From Cytophagaceae bacterium (lineage in GTDB: Bacteria; Bacteroidota; Bacteroidia; Cytophagales; Spirosomataceae), in contig JADKIR010000004.1 of assembly GCA_016722655.1 (NCBI GenBank), forward strand, positions 62,001 to 126,000: a DNA stretch of 64,000 bases, in the 5' to 3' direction. Shown piece after piece: positions 54,375 to 62,892 of this stretch. The position numbers and the translations under genes were made by a program. The notes below the pieces were generated by a model. It was given only the letters and a program-made list of their open reading frames with translations. It ran no database searches and was not told the DNA's origin. The first letter of the stretch is position 1. Every line of letters starts with the position of its first letter.

Positions 54375-54950
54375 ATGGAGCATGAATTATCTTCGAATAT
54401 GACTCAGAAAAAAACCAATAGTATCTCCACTGCCTTTCAGCAGTTTGGCAAGAAGCTATTTGGTTTTGTGCGGGGAAAAGTGCGGTCCACAGAGGATGCC
54501 GAAGACATCATGCAGGATGTGTGGTATCAGCTGAGCAGCCTGACCAATATTGAGGAACTTGAAAATGTGGGAGCATGGCTTTATCAGGTGGCACGAAATA
54601 AAGTGACCGATAAATATCGCCGGAAAACCGCAGAATCACTGGAAGACTATACCGAAGTGGATGACGAGGGTGATATGTTTTTCAAAGAAATCCTTCTTTT
54701 GGATGACACCCAAAATCCTGAACTGAGTTATTTTAAAGAGGAATTCTGGAAAGAATTAATGATCGCACTCGACGAATTACCTGAAAATCAGAGACAGGTA
54801 TTTATTTTGAATGAATTTGAAGACCTCACTTTGCAGGAGATTGCCGACCAAACCGGTGAAAACCTGAAAACTATAATCAGCCGAAAAGGCTATGCGGTAA
54901 AACACCTAAGAAAAAAACTTTACTATTTATACGAAGAATTAAATTTTTAA
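54375..54950 (+). CDS. ECF-type RNA polymerase sigma factor
   Basis: The 191 aa form an ECF sigma factor. Region 2: EDAEDIMQDVWYQLSSL and VGAWLYQVARNKVTDKYRRK. Region 4: LDELPENQRQVFILNEFEDL and LQEIADQTGENLKTIISRKG. A second start (MTQKKTNSIS, 54399) is possible. It is followed after two bases by a small membrane gene, so the operon 54375-55860 looks like a sigma factor with membrane-protein partners and no classical anti-sigma. Confidence 0.92.
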   Translation: MEHELSSNMTQKKTNSISTAFQQFGKKLFGFVRGKVRSTEDAEDIMQDVWYQLSSLTNIEELENVGAWLYQVARNKVTDKYRRKTAESLEDYTEVDDEGDMFFKEILLLDDTQNPELSYFKEEFWKELMIALDELPENQRQVFILNEFEDLTLQEIADQTGENLKTIISRKGYAVKHLRKKLYYLYEELNF

Positions 54951-54952
54951 AA

Positions 54953-55273
54953 ATGAAAAATAACCGATTCAAACGAGTACTTTTTATGGGCATGATTTTC
55001 CTCTCCGGATTTGCAGCTCTGAGTGGCGTGGTAATGGTTTTGTGGAACCAACTCATTCCTGGTATTTTCCAGCTAAGAGCCATAGGTTATTTTGAAGCCA
55101 TGGGGCTTTTGGTTTTAGGCCGGATACTGTTCGGTGGTTTTCATTTCAGAGGTGGCGGCTGGAACCAACGCAAAGAAAAAATGAATGCTGTTTTCAGAGA
55201 TAAAATGATGCAAATGACCCCTGAAGAAAGGGAGAGGTTTAAGCAACAATGGAAAGAAAGATGTAATAAATAG
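54953..55273 (+). CDS. Small membrane protein coupled to the ECF sigma factor
   Basis: The 106 aa have two TM helices (VLFMGMIFLSGFAALSGVVM and AIGYFEAMGLLVLGRILFGGF) and a cytoplasmic charged tail (NQRKEKMNAVFRDKMMQMTP, then ERERFKQQWKERCNK). The conserved LWNxLxP...GLLxLxRILFGGF pattern recurs after ECF sigma genes in this phylum, so it may regulate the sigma factor. A function is not established. Confidence 0.75.
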   Translation: MKNNRFKRVLFMGMIFLSGFAALSGVVMVLWNQLIPGIFQLRAIGYFEAMGLLVLGRILFGGFHFRGGGWNQRKEKMNAVFRDKMMQMTPEERERFKQQWKERCNK

Positions 55274-55293
55274 CAATAGCTTTTCTGTAAACC

Positions 55294-55329
55294 AAAAAGG
55301 CCTTTCAGACATCTGGATGGCCTTTTTTT
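55294..55329 (+). terminator. Terminator within the small-gene cluster
   Basis: AAAAAGGCC pairs with GGCCTTTTTTT across 16 nt. It separates the sigma-membrane pair from the following small genes. Confidence 0.75.
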
Positions 55330-55432
55330 ATTTGTAAATATTTGATATTGAATTATTTATATTTTTTTTAGAAATCTTTAAAGTAATTTCCGGGCATCTG
55401 CGTCTTCAATAATATAAGACAAAATAAATAAA

Positions 55433-55660
55433 ATGAGAACATTTTTCAGATCAGTTACGATGGGAGTATTCCTGGGTTTAGGAATATTCTTTTTGCCATT
55501 CTTTATTCTGCCTATGATCGTATTTTTTATGATTGGCAGTGCTATATTTTTCAGTAAAATGAGGAGATTCAGAGCTTACCAGCAAGCCATGTATATGAGG
55601 CCAATCACGGTGGATCCATATGTGGGTTATTCTCAAAAACGCACCATAGAAATATTTTAA
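55433..55660 (+). CDS. Small two-TM protein
   Basis: The 75 aa have two hydrophobic helices (MGVFLGLGIFFLPFFILPMI and MIVFFMIGSAIFF) and a basic, aromatic C-terminal half (KMRRFRAYQQAMYMRP, YVGYSQKRTIEIF). No family recognised. It lies 17 bp before another tiny gene, in a row of small genes between an ECF sigma factor and an Hsp20 gene. Confidence 0.65.
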   Translation: MRTFFRSVTMGVFLGLGIFFLPFFILPMIVFFMIGSAIFFSKMRRFRAYQQAMYMRPITVDPYVGYSQKRTIEIF

Positions 55661-55677
55661 TTCTTAAAAAACAAATT

Positions 55678-55860
55678 ATGAAAAAGCGTAGAATCAGTTT
55701 CTTTATCACATTTATCACCGCGGCCCTGACTGTGGGAAGTTTGGTCCATTTTGTTGGTCACCGACATGGTCACTGGCGTGGACATCACCGATATGAGCAC
55801 GGATGTGAGCATCAGGACGCCAAAAAGACATTGGAAGAAAAATCCAATAAAAATCTCTGA
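55678..55860 (+). CDS. Small histidine-rich exported protein
   Basis: The 60 aa have a signal or anchor helix (ISFFITFITAALTVGSLVHF). A cluster of histidines and glycines follows (VGHRHGHWRGHHRYEHGCEH) and then an acidic-basic end. The His-rich stretch could bind metals such as Ni, Zn or Cu, but this is inference from composition. It lies directly after another small gene, in the same orientation. Confidence 0.6.
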   Translation: MKKRRISFFITFITAALTVGSLVHFVGHRHGHWRGHHRYEHGCEHQDAKKTLEEKSNKNL

Positions 55861-55966
55861 TAATCAATCAGAAAATAGAATTTTAATCAATAAATATTTT
55901 ACAAACCACCATATCCTCACTCTCATCTCGAGAGGGCCGGGGTAAGGTTTAAATTCAAAAAAGATT

Positions 55967-56395
55967 ATGTTTCATCATTGCAATTACGCAGGATTCAATC
56001 ATCCTGCTTTTAGAAAACAGTTTTACGGCAATATGCCAAAATTTATGGAACCCAGATTTGGGAAAGTGCGTCCAAAATATAATGTTCCGCTAAATGTAAG
56101 CGAAAGCGACAAAGATTTCACCGTGAGTCTTTTCGCCACAGGATTTAGCCGCGAAGAAATAAAAGTGACATTAGTGGACGATGTGCTGCATATCAGTGGC
56201 AGCAAAGAAAACATTGAGCCTACACCGTTTGTGATTCAGGAATTTCCGATTAAAAACTTTGAGAGAAGACTGCTGCTCAATGGATTGATTGACACCGAGC
56301 AGATTTCGGCCAAAGTAGAAAATGGTGTTTTGCTAATCACACTTCCGAAAACGCCGGCAGCCCAAAAAGAAGAAACTCAAATAGAGGTTCAGTAA
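55967..56395 (+). CDS. Hsp20/alpha-crystallin small heat-shock protein
   Basis: The 142 aa contain an alpha-crystallin domain: KYNVPLNVSESDKDFTVSLF, TGFSREEIKVTLVDDVLHIS and RRLLLNGLIDTEQISAKVEN, then GVLLITLPK as the last strand. The N-terminus is unusual: short and aromatic/His/Phe-rich (MFHHCNYAGFNHPAFRKQFY). There is no C-terminal IxI motif; the end is TQIEVQ. ATP-independent holdase, cytoplasmic. Has its own terminator. Confidence 0.92.
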   Translation: MFHHCNYAGFNHPAFRKQFYGNMPKFMEPRFGKVRPKYNVPLNVSESDKDFTVSLFATGFSREEIKVTLVDDVLHISGSKENIEPTPFVIQEFPIKNFERRLLLNGLIDTEQISAKVENGVLLITLPKTPAAQKEETQIEVQ

Positions 56396-56399
56396 AACT

Positions 56400-56431
56400 A
56401 AAAGCCGCTTCTGAAAGGAGGCGGCTTTTTT
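56400..56431 (+). terminator. Terminator of the hsp20 gene
   Basis: AAGCCGC pairs with GCGGCTT across about 12 nt, followed by TTTTT. Confidence 0.75.
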
Positions 56432-56500
56432 GGTTAAAATACTTATATGAAATGAAAAGAGAATCCAAACGATAAACTAAATTGCACAAAAAAACTTCGA

Positions 56501-57085
56501 ATGCTAAAATCAATATTGGTGTACTGCGGAGCCAATGCCGGAAACAAACCTATCTATACCGAAACCGCAGAAAAACTAGGGGAATATCTGGGCAAAAATC
56601 AAATCCAGCTGGTATATGGCGGTGGGAAAGTGGGCCTTATGGGCGTGGTTTCCAATGCGGTTTTGAAAAATGGCGGCCGTGTGCTGGGCATCATTCCTAC
56701 TTTTTTGGATAGACTTGAAGTCGGTAATCCGGATATACAGGAAATGATAACCGTCGAGACCATGCATCAACGCAAAGCCCTGATGGAAGAAAAATGCGAT
56801 GGGGTAATCACCCTGCCCGGAGGTTTTGGCAGCATGGACGAGCTCTTTGAGATTCTCACATGGGGTCAGCTTGGCCTTCACTCTAAGCCGGTTGGCATTC
56901 TGAATATCAATAATTTTTATGATCCATTAATTGCTCAGCTCGATAATATGATGGAAGAAGGTTTTCTGAAACCCGAAAACCGAAAATTACTGATTGTCGA
57001 AAGTGATATCGAAACGCTCATTGAAAAAATGCAGAACTACAAAGCCGAGTATCATCCCAAATGGCTTGATAATGCGAAAATTTGA
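56501..57085 (+). CDS. TIGR00730 LOG-family protein
   Basis: The 194 aa belong to the LOG/lysine-decarboxylase-like Rossmann family. The family motif PGGxGTxxE is here LPGGFGSMDELFEILTWGQL, with Ser for Thr. The N-terminal VYCGANAGNKPIYTETAEKL and VYGGGKVGLMGVVSNAVLKN bind the nucleotide. Plant and actinobacterial homologues release cytokinins from their riboside phosphates, and bacterial members may act on nucleotides generally. Exact substrate unknown. Confidence 0.9.
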   Translation: MLKSILVYCGANAGNKPIYTETAEKLGEYLGKNQIQLVYGGGKVGLMGVVSNAVLKNGGRVLGIIPTFLDRLEVGNPDIQEMITVETMHQRKALMEEKCDGVITLPGGFGSMDELFEILTWGQLGLHSKPVGILNINNFYDPLIAQLDNMMEEGFLKPENRKLLIVESDIETLIEKMQNYKAEYHPKWLDNAKI

Positions 57086-57237
57086 AAAATTCGGAGAGGA
57101 TTTTCTTTCAAAAAATGTAATATTGAAAGAACCAAGTGAATTATTTTTTTAATCAGAAACTCTCTTATCAGTAAATCGTAAATCAAAAATCGAATTAATA
57201 GTAAATCGTTAACCTAATCATTCATCAATCGATTTCA

Positions 57238-59367
57238 ATGAAAAAACTAATTACCCTAATCTTACTGGTTCCGCTGGTTGCATTTTCCCAATCGGAAAAA
57301 ATTAAAGCAACAGACCTGACCTTGATAAAAACTGTAACTTCTATTTCGGCTGCGAAAAACAAGGTGATTTACAGTCTTCAAACCATCGAAAAATCAGACG
57401 AAAAACCTCTGGAATATGATTATGTAAACAATATTTTCCTTTTATCTGAGGACAAAAAATCGGTATCGGCACTTACCAGAGGCAAAGAAGGTGCAGCCCA
57501 GGCCGAACTTTCACCCGATGGCAAGAAGGTAGCTTTCGTGAGAAAAGTCAAAGAAAAATCGCAGATTTTCATACTTCCACTGGAAGGTGGAGAACCCTGG
57601 CAATTGACTAATATGAAATACGGTGCATCCTCTCCTACTTTTAGCCCTGATGGAAGCAAAATTTTATTTTCGATCAGTTTTAAGCTCGAAGAGCTTGCCA
57701 ATGATTCAACCCTAAACCCCAACAAAACCTTACCCGGATTTTCATTGGAAAAACCCGGCTTCGAAAAAGATATTTATATTCTAAACGATAAAGTAAAGCC
57801 CAATCCCGACGGCTCGCTGGAAGAAATCAGAGCCTATCTTAACAAAAACGCCGAAGACAAAAAGACAAGAGTATTTAATCGACTCAATTTTCAAGGCGAA
57901 TCGGGGTTAAACGGAGATATCAATTTCAATCATATTTATGAAATTGAGGTTCAGGAAAATGCAAAGCCCCGGGCACTGGTTTCGGGATTTTCCTCTTACA
58001 ATTCAGCACAATATTCCGCAGATGGTAAAAGCATTCTGGCGATAACGGCACTAAATAATGACGAACACCCGGACAGAGAACAGGAAAACAAAATTATACA
58101 GATCAATCTTGTTGATTTATCCCAAAAAACAGTTTTAGAGCAAAAAAACAAGGCATTCAGAGGCTTTAGCATCTCGCCTTCCGGCAAAAAAATCGTTTCG
58201 GTCATCGCAGATGCGGGTGTATTGAGTTATGGCCAGTTCTGCATATTTAACAGCGATGGCTCAGGCTTCAAAACCATAAAATTTGACCGGATTCCGGGGA
58301 ATTTTGTTTGGAGTAAAGACGAAAAAACTTTGTTTTTCACGGCTCAGTCCAATGGCGGCACCCCTGTTTTCAAAATGGATTTAGCTTCCGAAAAAATTAC
58401 CCGAATAACAGATTTTGAATCAGCGATAGCTTCACTCAACCTACTGGAAACAGGCGAATGGATTTATGTAAAACATGAGGTAGTAAATCCCAACGAAATT
58501 TATTTGGCAAACGCTGACTTCTCAAAGATATCCCAAGTTTCTGACCTGAACGGCTGGGTGAAAAATAAAAAACTGAGTTTCCCCGAAAAAAGAACATTCA
58601 AAAATTCTGCAAAACAGGAAATTGAATTTTGGATAATGAAACCGGTCGATATGGAGGCGGGCAAAAAATATCCTTTGGTGTTACAGCTGCACGGTGGACC
58701 CACCGCAATGTGGGGACCGGGAGAGGCATCGATGTGGCATGAATTCCAATATTTTACGGCTCAGGGCTATGGTGTGGTTTATCCCAACCAAAGGGGTTCG
58801 GGCGGTTATGGAAAAAATTTCATGGTGTCCAACTACCGCGACTGGGGCAAAGGCCCACAGGAAGACGCCCTTAAAGCCACAGATATCGCAGCAGCTCAAA
58901 GTTGGGTGGATACTTCCAGACAAGTGATCACGGGTGGTTCATACGCAGGCTACCTCACGGCATGGATCATCGCTCATGACCATCGCTTCAAAGCGGCTTT
59001 TGCTCAAAGAGGCGTGTATGACCTCAGCACATTTATGGGCGAAGGCAACGCCTGGCGACTCACTCCCAATTATTTCGGTTTACCCTGGGAAGATGAATCG
59101 GTGACCAAAATCAGGGAAAACTCTCCTTATACTTATGTTGATAAAATCACGACGCCATTTTTGATTAAACACGGTGATAATGACCTGCGTACCGGGGTGA
59201 TACAGTCAGAGATGATGTATAAAAGCCTTAAATATCTTGGCCGGGATGTTGAATATGTGCGTTATCAGGGTGCTACCCATGAGCTTTCACGCTCAGGAAA
59301 TGTGCGGCAACGCATCGACCGCATTTTGAGAATCCATGAGTTTTTTCAGAGATATATTGGAAAATAA
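57238..59367 (+). CDS. Exported S9 family (prolyl-oligopeptidase) peptidase
   Basis: The 709 aa have a signal peptide (LITLILLVPLVAFSQ). An N-terminal beta-propeller of WD40-like/PD40 repeats (for example QAELSPDGKKVAFVRKVK, GASSPTFSPDGSKILFSI) occupies about 20-430. The alpha/beta hydrolase catalytic domain holds TGGSYAGYLTAWIIAHDHRF (catalytic Ser), HGDNDLRTGVIQSEMMY (Asp region) and YQGATHELSRSG (His). It resembles acylaminoacyl peptidases and dipeptidyl peptidases. Likely periplasmic. Confidence 0.92.
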   Translation: MKKLITLILLVPLVAFSQSEKIKATDLTLIKTVTSISAAKNKVIYSLQTIEKSDEKPLEYDYVNNIFLLSEDKKSVSALTRGKEGAAQAELSPDGKKVAFVRKVKEKSQIFILPLEGGEPWQLTNMKYGASSPTFSPDGSKILFSISFKLEELANDSTLNPNKTLPGFSLEKPGFEKDIYILNDKVKPNPDGSLEEIRAYLNKNAEDKKTRVFNRLNFQGESGLNGDINFNHIYEIEVQENAKPRALVSGFSSYNSAQYSADGKSILAITALNNDEHPDREQENKIIQINLVDLSQKTVLEQKNKAFRGFSISPSGKKIVSVIADAGVLSYGQFCIFNSDGSGFKTIKFDRIPGNFVWSKDEKTLFFTAQSNGGTPVFKMDLASEKITRITDFESAIASLNLLETGEWIYVKHEVVNPNEIYLANADFSKISQVSDLNGWVKNKKLSFPEKRTFKNSAKQEIEFWIMKPVDMEAGKKYPLVLQLHGGPTAMWGPGEASMWHEFQYFTAQGYGVVYPNQRGSGGYGKNFMVSNYRDWGKGPQEDALKATDIAAAQSWVDTSRQVITGGSYAGYLTAWIIAHDHRFKAAFAQRGVYDLSTFMGEGNAWRLTPNYFGLPWEDESVTKIRENSPYTYVDKITTPFLIKHGDNDLRTGVIQSEMMYKSLKYLGRDVEYVRYQGATHELSRSGNVRQRIDRILRIHEFFQRYIGK

Positions 59368-59410
59368 CAAAAATCCCTCATCATTCTTGGTGAGGGATTT
59401 TTGATTTTTT
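59368..59410 (+). terminator. Terminator of the S9 peptidase gene
   Basis: CAAAAATCCCTCA pairs with TGAGGGATTTTTG around TCATTCTTGG, followed by ATTTTTT. Shared by the convergent lipoprotein gene through its A-run. Confidence 0.8.
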
Positions 59411-59417
59411 CTAAAAA

Positions 59418-60245
59418 CTATTTACATAAATATTCAAATATTGTGGGTGGACTATAATAATCTTTAACCAATCCGGAGCCTTTGAAATCCATGTTTGTAC
59501 TTGTACTTAATGGATATCCTTTTTCATTATAAGTATATTTGAATTTGTAAGTTATTGGCTCGTCTGCTACTCCATATCTAACTATATATTCCAAAGGGTT
59601 GTTTTCGCTTAAAAAATCAAATCCTGTACCATTCGTATATATTTTAGAATGTAACGAAATAATTTTTTTGTCTAATGGTTCATACTCCTTCATTTCATCA
59701 TACTTCAAACCCTCGAAGACCACTGCATCCTCAGTTTTTGTAGCCTTTTTTGTTACTTTAGATACATTTTTTCCAGCATATTCAATTTCAAATTCTGTCA
59801 TCCGGTTAAACTTTTTGTTTACAAAAAAGTCAGTGTGAAACCTTTTTAGCTGATTACCTGCATAGATTAATTCTGATTCAATTTTTGTATCGCTAGCAGC
59901 ATTATCAATTTTTATTTTAACTGGTTTTCCATCTTTATTTAACTCAAATATGGCGGGAAAATAACCCTTAATTATTCCTTGACAATCCCCTTCATAATCA
60001 AGTTTAACTTCATTTAAACCACTATATTCTAAAGTGTATTTCAGAGAGCAATCTTTATAACTAACTAAAAAAGATATTAATCTATTTTTTTCATCATAAA
60101 CGTAATTGTAGGTGCTCCCATAGTTTGAATTATTTGCGGTGAGCAATAAACATGCGGGTTTGTCTGATATTTCTTCATTAGTGTTACAAGAAACAAAAAA
60201 AATAGAGGAAATAATGGCGATAAAAATTATGATAGGATTTTGCAT
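59418..60245 (-). CDS. Predicted lipoprotein, paralogue of the 33.7-34.5 kb gene
   Basis: The likely start is MQNPIIIFIAIISSIFFVSC at 60245, with the lipobox FVSC, giving 275 aa. The body has the same YD-like beta repeats as the 33.7 kb lipoprotein (LISFLVSYKDCSLKYTLEYS, RMTEFEIEYAGKNVSKVTK, YKFKYTYNEKGYPLSTST) and an ending TIFEYLCK. Its upstream side is only 32 bp from the IS3 element, so its promoter may have been lost or replaced by element DNA. Function unknown. Confidence 0.7.
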   Translation of the reverse strand: MQNPIIIFIAIISSIFFVSCNTNEEISDKPACLLLTANNSNYGSTYNYVYDEKNRLISFLVSYKDCSLKYTLEYSGLNEVKLDYEGDCQGIIKGYFPAIFELNKDGKPVKIKIDNAASDTKIESELIYAGNQLKRFHTDFFVNKKFNRMTEFEIEYAGKNVSKVTKKATKTEDAVVFEGLKYDEMKEYEPLDKKIISLHSKIYTNGTGFDFLSENNPLEYIVRYGVADEPITYKFKYTYNEKGYPLSTSTNMDFKGSGLVKDYYSPPTIFEYLCK

Positions 60246-60297
60246 ATTAAAAATGTAGTATTGTCTTAAACGCAATTACTTGGACACGATAATTAAT

Positions 60298-61174
60298 TTA
60301 CATTACCCATTTTGGGTCAATTTTGACACCTATTGATTCCAGGAATTTTTTAGGTGACTTGTATCCTAATCCACCATGAATTCTCTCGAAGTTATAAAAT
60401 TTCTTCCACCTTGTCATTATTTGTTTGAAATCTTCTAAATTTTCAAACTCAAGTCTTTGACATACAGCACTTTCCATTATAGAGTGATACGCCTCAATAT
60501 GTGCGTTTTGCTCGGGGGTAGCAGGCTTGGTAAATTCCTGATTTACACCCTTTTTTCTTAAATATTCCTGAACGATTGTTGCTTCAAATTGCGATCCATT
60601 ATCATTTCTGACGATGAATTGTTTTGGCATAGGATAGGTCTGAAAAACCTGTTCAAAGAGATTTATTACGTCTTCGGATTTAATAGAATTTGCGATATAT
60701 TGAGCCAGTTGCCACCTTGAATAAACATCTAAAATAGTCAATACTTGTGCATTTGAATGAGTTCCTTGTACATAAACATACTTAATATCAAATTCCAGGA
60801 AACTAAATTCACTTTGTACATTTGGCACGAGTTCTTTTACCCAATTTCTGCTTGTTCTTTTGGTCTTATTACGTTGAAACTTCAATAAATTATGCTCCTT
60901 CATAAGATTATAGGTTCTATATGCACCAATCTTTAAACCCTTTTCCTGGTTTAAATAGCGATAAGTTTTATAATAGCCATAATCAACAAACTCACCTTCT
61001 AAAAGTGTCTTAACTTCTTTTAAAACATAGTCTAAATCATGTCGGTTGTCGTCTATATCATAAACAACTCTAGATGCTTTTTTCGCTTTTGTGCCGGTAG
61101 AAGTGTAATAATAGCTACTTCTCGACAGTCCAACATGTTTTAATACTATGTTTTTGGTTTGCCTTGCTCCAGAA
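60298..61174 (-). pseudogene. IS3 OrfB (DDE transposase), one frame break near 61155
   Basis: The long frame carries the DDE residues: D in FSFLEFDIKYVYV, D in FIVRNDNGSQFEA and E in NAHIEAYHSIMES. The frame then runs upstream through LNQEKGLKIGAYRTYNL and HVGLSRSSYYYTSTG. In OrfA-relative register the start is MKIMVVDEFLEQGKPK; one A missing in CCAAAAACATAG breaks it before NIVLKHVG. With that base, OrfB is whole. As written it is disrupted, besides the usual -1 frameshift between OrfA and OrfB. Confidence 0.8.
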
Positions 61175-61195
61175 ATTCATCAACAACCATGATCT

Positions 61196-61504
61196 TCATT
61201 TCTTTATTGACTGGCTTTTTTTTAAAAGGGAATCTTTAATCTGAATGGCTAATTCTTTCTCGGCCACAATCCTTTTCAGAGCTTCGTTTTCACGACGCAA
61301 TAATTTAAGTTCTCGTTCAGAGTCGGTCATTGCTCCCGATTGCAAACCATTTTTGCCCAGTTGCTCAAGCTTCTCTTTCCAACTGTAAATACTCACTGTT
61401 GAAACCCCAAACTCCCTTGATGTTTTACTAACGCCATGCTGGATAGAATGAAGAACTATTTTCTCCTTCTCATCTGATGACCATGTTTTTTGATGTTTTG
61501 ACAT
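61196..61504 (-). CDS. IS3 OrfA (helix-turn-helix transposase subunit)
   Basis: The 102 aa start MSKHQKTWSSDEKEKIVLHS. The HTH is VSKTSREFGVSTVSIYSWKE, followed by a leucine zipper (LKLLRRENEALKRIVAEKEL). It ends KKSQSIKK on an A-rich run (AAAAAAA), the usual slippery site for making the OrfAB fusion. Typical IS3 family OrfA. Confidence 0.88.
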   Translation of the reverse strand: MSKHQKTWSSDEKEKIVLHSIQHGVSKTSREFGVSTVSIYSWKEKLEQLGKNGLQSGAMTDSERELKLLRRENEALKRIVAEKELAIQIKDSLLKKSQSIKK

Positions 61505-61696
61505 ACACAAATCTAATTAATTGTTAACTTAGTTTTGTGTCCAAGTTTTTATCGACCTATTAGGGTATTTATAAGTAAATTTCTCTCAAAATATATACCA
61601 ATCAAATCCTAAAGAGTAAACTATTTAATAGTTTGGGATTTTTCATTTAGGATTTAATTTTTAAGAATTTAAAATTAAGGTATATCCTTCAAAAAG

Positions 61697-62386
61697 TTAA
61701 AATGTATTTCTAATATTTTTCAAAACCGGTTCAAATGTATTTCCAACCGGAATTTCATTTTCAAGAATCCAAACCGAATTTCTCGAGAATTTTTCAATCT
61801 TTAAATTAGCCACAATATAAGACCGATGAATTCTGGAAAATTGTTCAGTGGGAAGCATTTCTAATACTTCTGAAATGGTTTGCCGGACCAATAACTTTTT
61901 ATTTTTACCTATCCAATAGGTCATATAATTTCCCTCGGCCTCTACATAATAAATCTCATCAAGCCTTACTTTTTCCTCCTGATATCCCGTTTTTAGAAAA
62001 ATAAAATCCGGTTCTTTCTGGTTTGAAAAGTTCTTTTTGATATCAAATGCCTTATTACAGGCTTTGGTGAATCTTGCCAATGAAAACGGTTTCAAAAGGT
62101 AATCAATGGCGTCAAGCTCAAAGCCTTTTACCGCATATTCTGAATACGCCGTCGTAAAAATCACCATGGGGCATTTGGGCAGGGTATTGACAAACTCTAT
62201 TCCGCTAATGTCCGGCATGTTGATGTCAAGAAATAACAAATCGATTTTGTGCTCCTGAATGTAAGGAATCGCATCAAAGCAATTGGTAAATGTTGCTTCC
62301 AGACTAACAAAAGGCACCTTTTCTGAAAGCATTTTCACTACTTCCAGAGCGTATGGTTCATCGTCGATGGCGATTGCTTTTATCAT
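61697..62386 (-). CDS. LytTR response regulator
   Basis: The 229 aa have a receiver with phospho-acceptor D54 (LLFLDINMPDISGIEFV) and K99 (DYLLKPFS), and a LytTR domain at about 130-229 (IYYVEAEGNYMTYWIGKNKK, FSRIHRSYIVANLKI). Partner of the LytS-type kinase at 62893. The two genes are separated by 506 bp of structured DNA rather than overlapping, unusual for such a pair. Confidence 0.93.
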   Translation of the reverse strand: MIKAIAIDDEPYALEVVKMLSEKVPFVSLEATFTNCFDAIPYIQEHKIDLLFLDINMPDISGIEFVNTLPKCPMVIFTTAYSEYAVKGFELDAIDYLLKPFSLARFTKACNKAFDIKKNFSNQKEPDFIFLKTGYQEEKVRLDEIYYVEAEGNYMTYWIGKNKKLLVRQTISEVLEMLPTEQFSRIHRSYIVANLKIEKFSRNSVWILENEIPVGNTFEPVLKNIRNTF

Positions 62387-62892
62387 GAATAAAACAACTG
62401 AATAAGTTTTGAATCAATTTAATTACAAAAAAATGTTTCAAGATTACCTTTTCAAAACTTTAAGAAAAATACAAATTTGACATTTTATGACATTAAGGTT
62501 AAATGATAAATCAAAGAAGAAAAACTATTTTTGAACAAACCTAAATCATAATAATTATTTTAAATAAATATAAATGGTTCCTAATATTTTCTGTGCAGTC
62601 CGTTGGAAAATTTCTTGACTTTTATTTTTCAGCAACAGTCAGTGCTAAAAGAAATTTTCCAGAGGATCATTGCACAGAAAGTGTTTTTTTTGTTACTTTT
62701 TTTTAAAAAAAAAGTAAGCCCGACTGGCAAGGCACACAAAGTAAATAATCTATAATTTCTCACCTCAAAAGCTTAATTTAAAGAAGTTTAACCATGTTAT
62801 TTTTTATAAAACTATCCATTTTCGTTTCCTTTTTTGAGTAAATAATTAGTAGAATTCTTGTTAAAATTCTCTTAAGAAAACTTTAATCAACT
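62387..62892. other. 506 bp spacer between LytS-type kinase and LytTR regulator
   Basis: No ORF is supported. It contains the nested palindromic element at 62588-62717, listed separately, which accounts for most of its visible structure. Confidence 0.6.
62588..62717. repeat. Nested palindromic (MITE/REP-like) intergenic element
   Basis: Outer arms TTTCTGTGCA (62588-62597) and TGCACAGAAA (62671-62680), inner arms GGAAAATTTCTT (62605-62616) and AAGAAATTTTCC (62649-62660), and innermost TGACT/AGTCA. A second palindrome follows: TTACTTTTTTTT then AAAAAAAAAGTAA (62693-62717). Asymmetric inner spacers (7 and 10 nt) separate the arms. Similar GTTACTTTT...AAAAGTAA strings recur in Bacteroidota genomes (general knowledge, unchecked). 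Confidence 0.7.

Larger units (their letters stand above)
60278..61546 (-). mobile_element. IS3-family insertion element
   Basis: About 1.27 kb bounded by ACTTGGACAC at the left (60278-60287) and its complement GTGTCCAAGT at the right (61537-61546). It holds OrfA (HTH) and OrfB (DDE integrase), both on the minus strand. No direct repeat of the target is clear. It lies just upstream of a lipoprotein gene. Confidence 0.85.

Noticed and set aside
55890..55945. CTCTCATCTCGAGAG with GGGCCGGGG before hsp20, considered as a dispersed repeat or terminator.
   Set aside because: The symmetry is short, has no T-run and no second copy is visible in the window.
61547..61696. Hairpin AAACTATT/AATAGTTT after the LytTR gene as a terminator.
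   Set aside because: It is AT-only and its T-rich tail is on the wrong strand for the gene.
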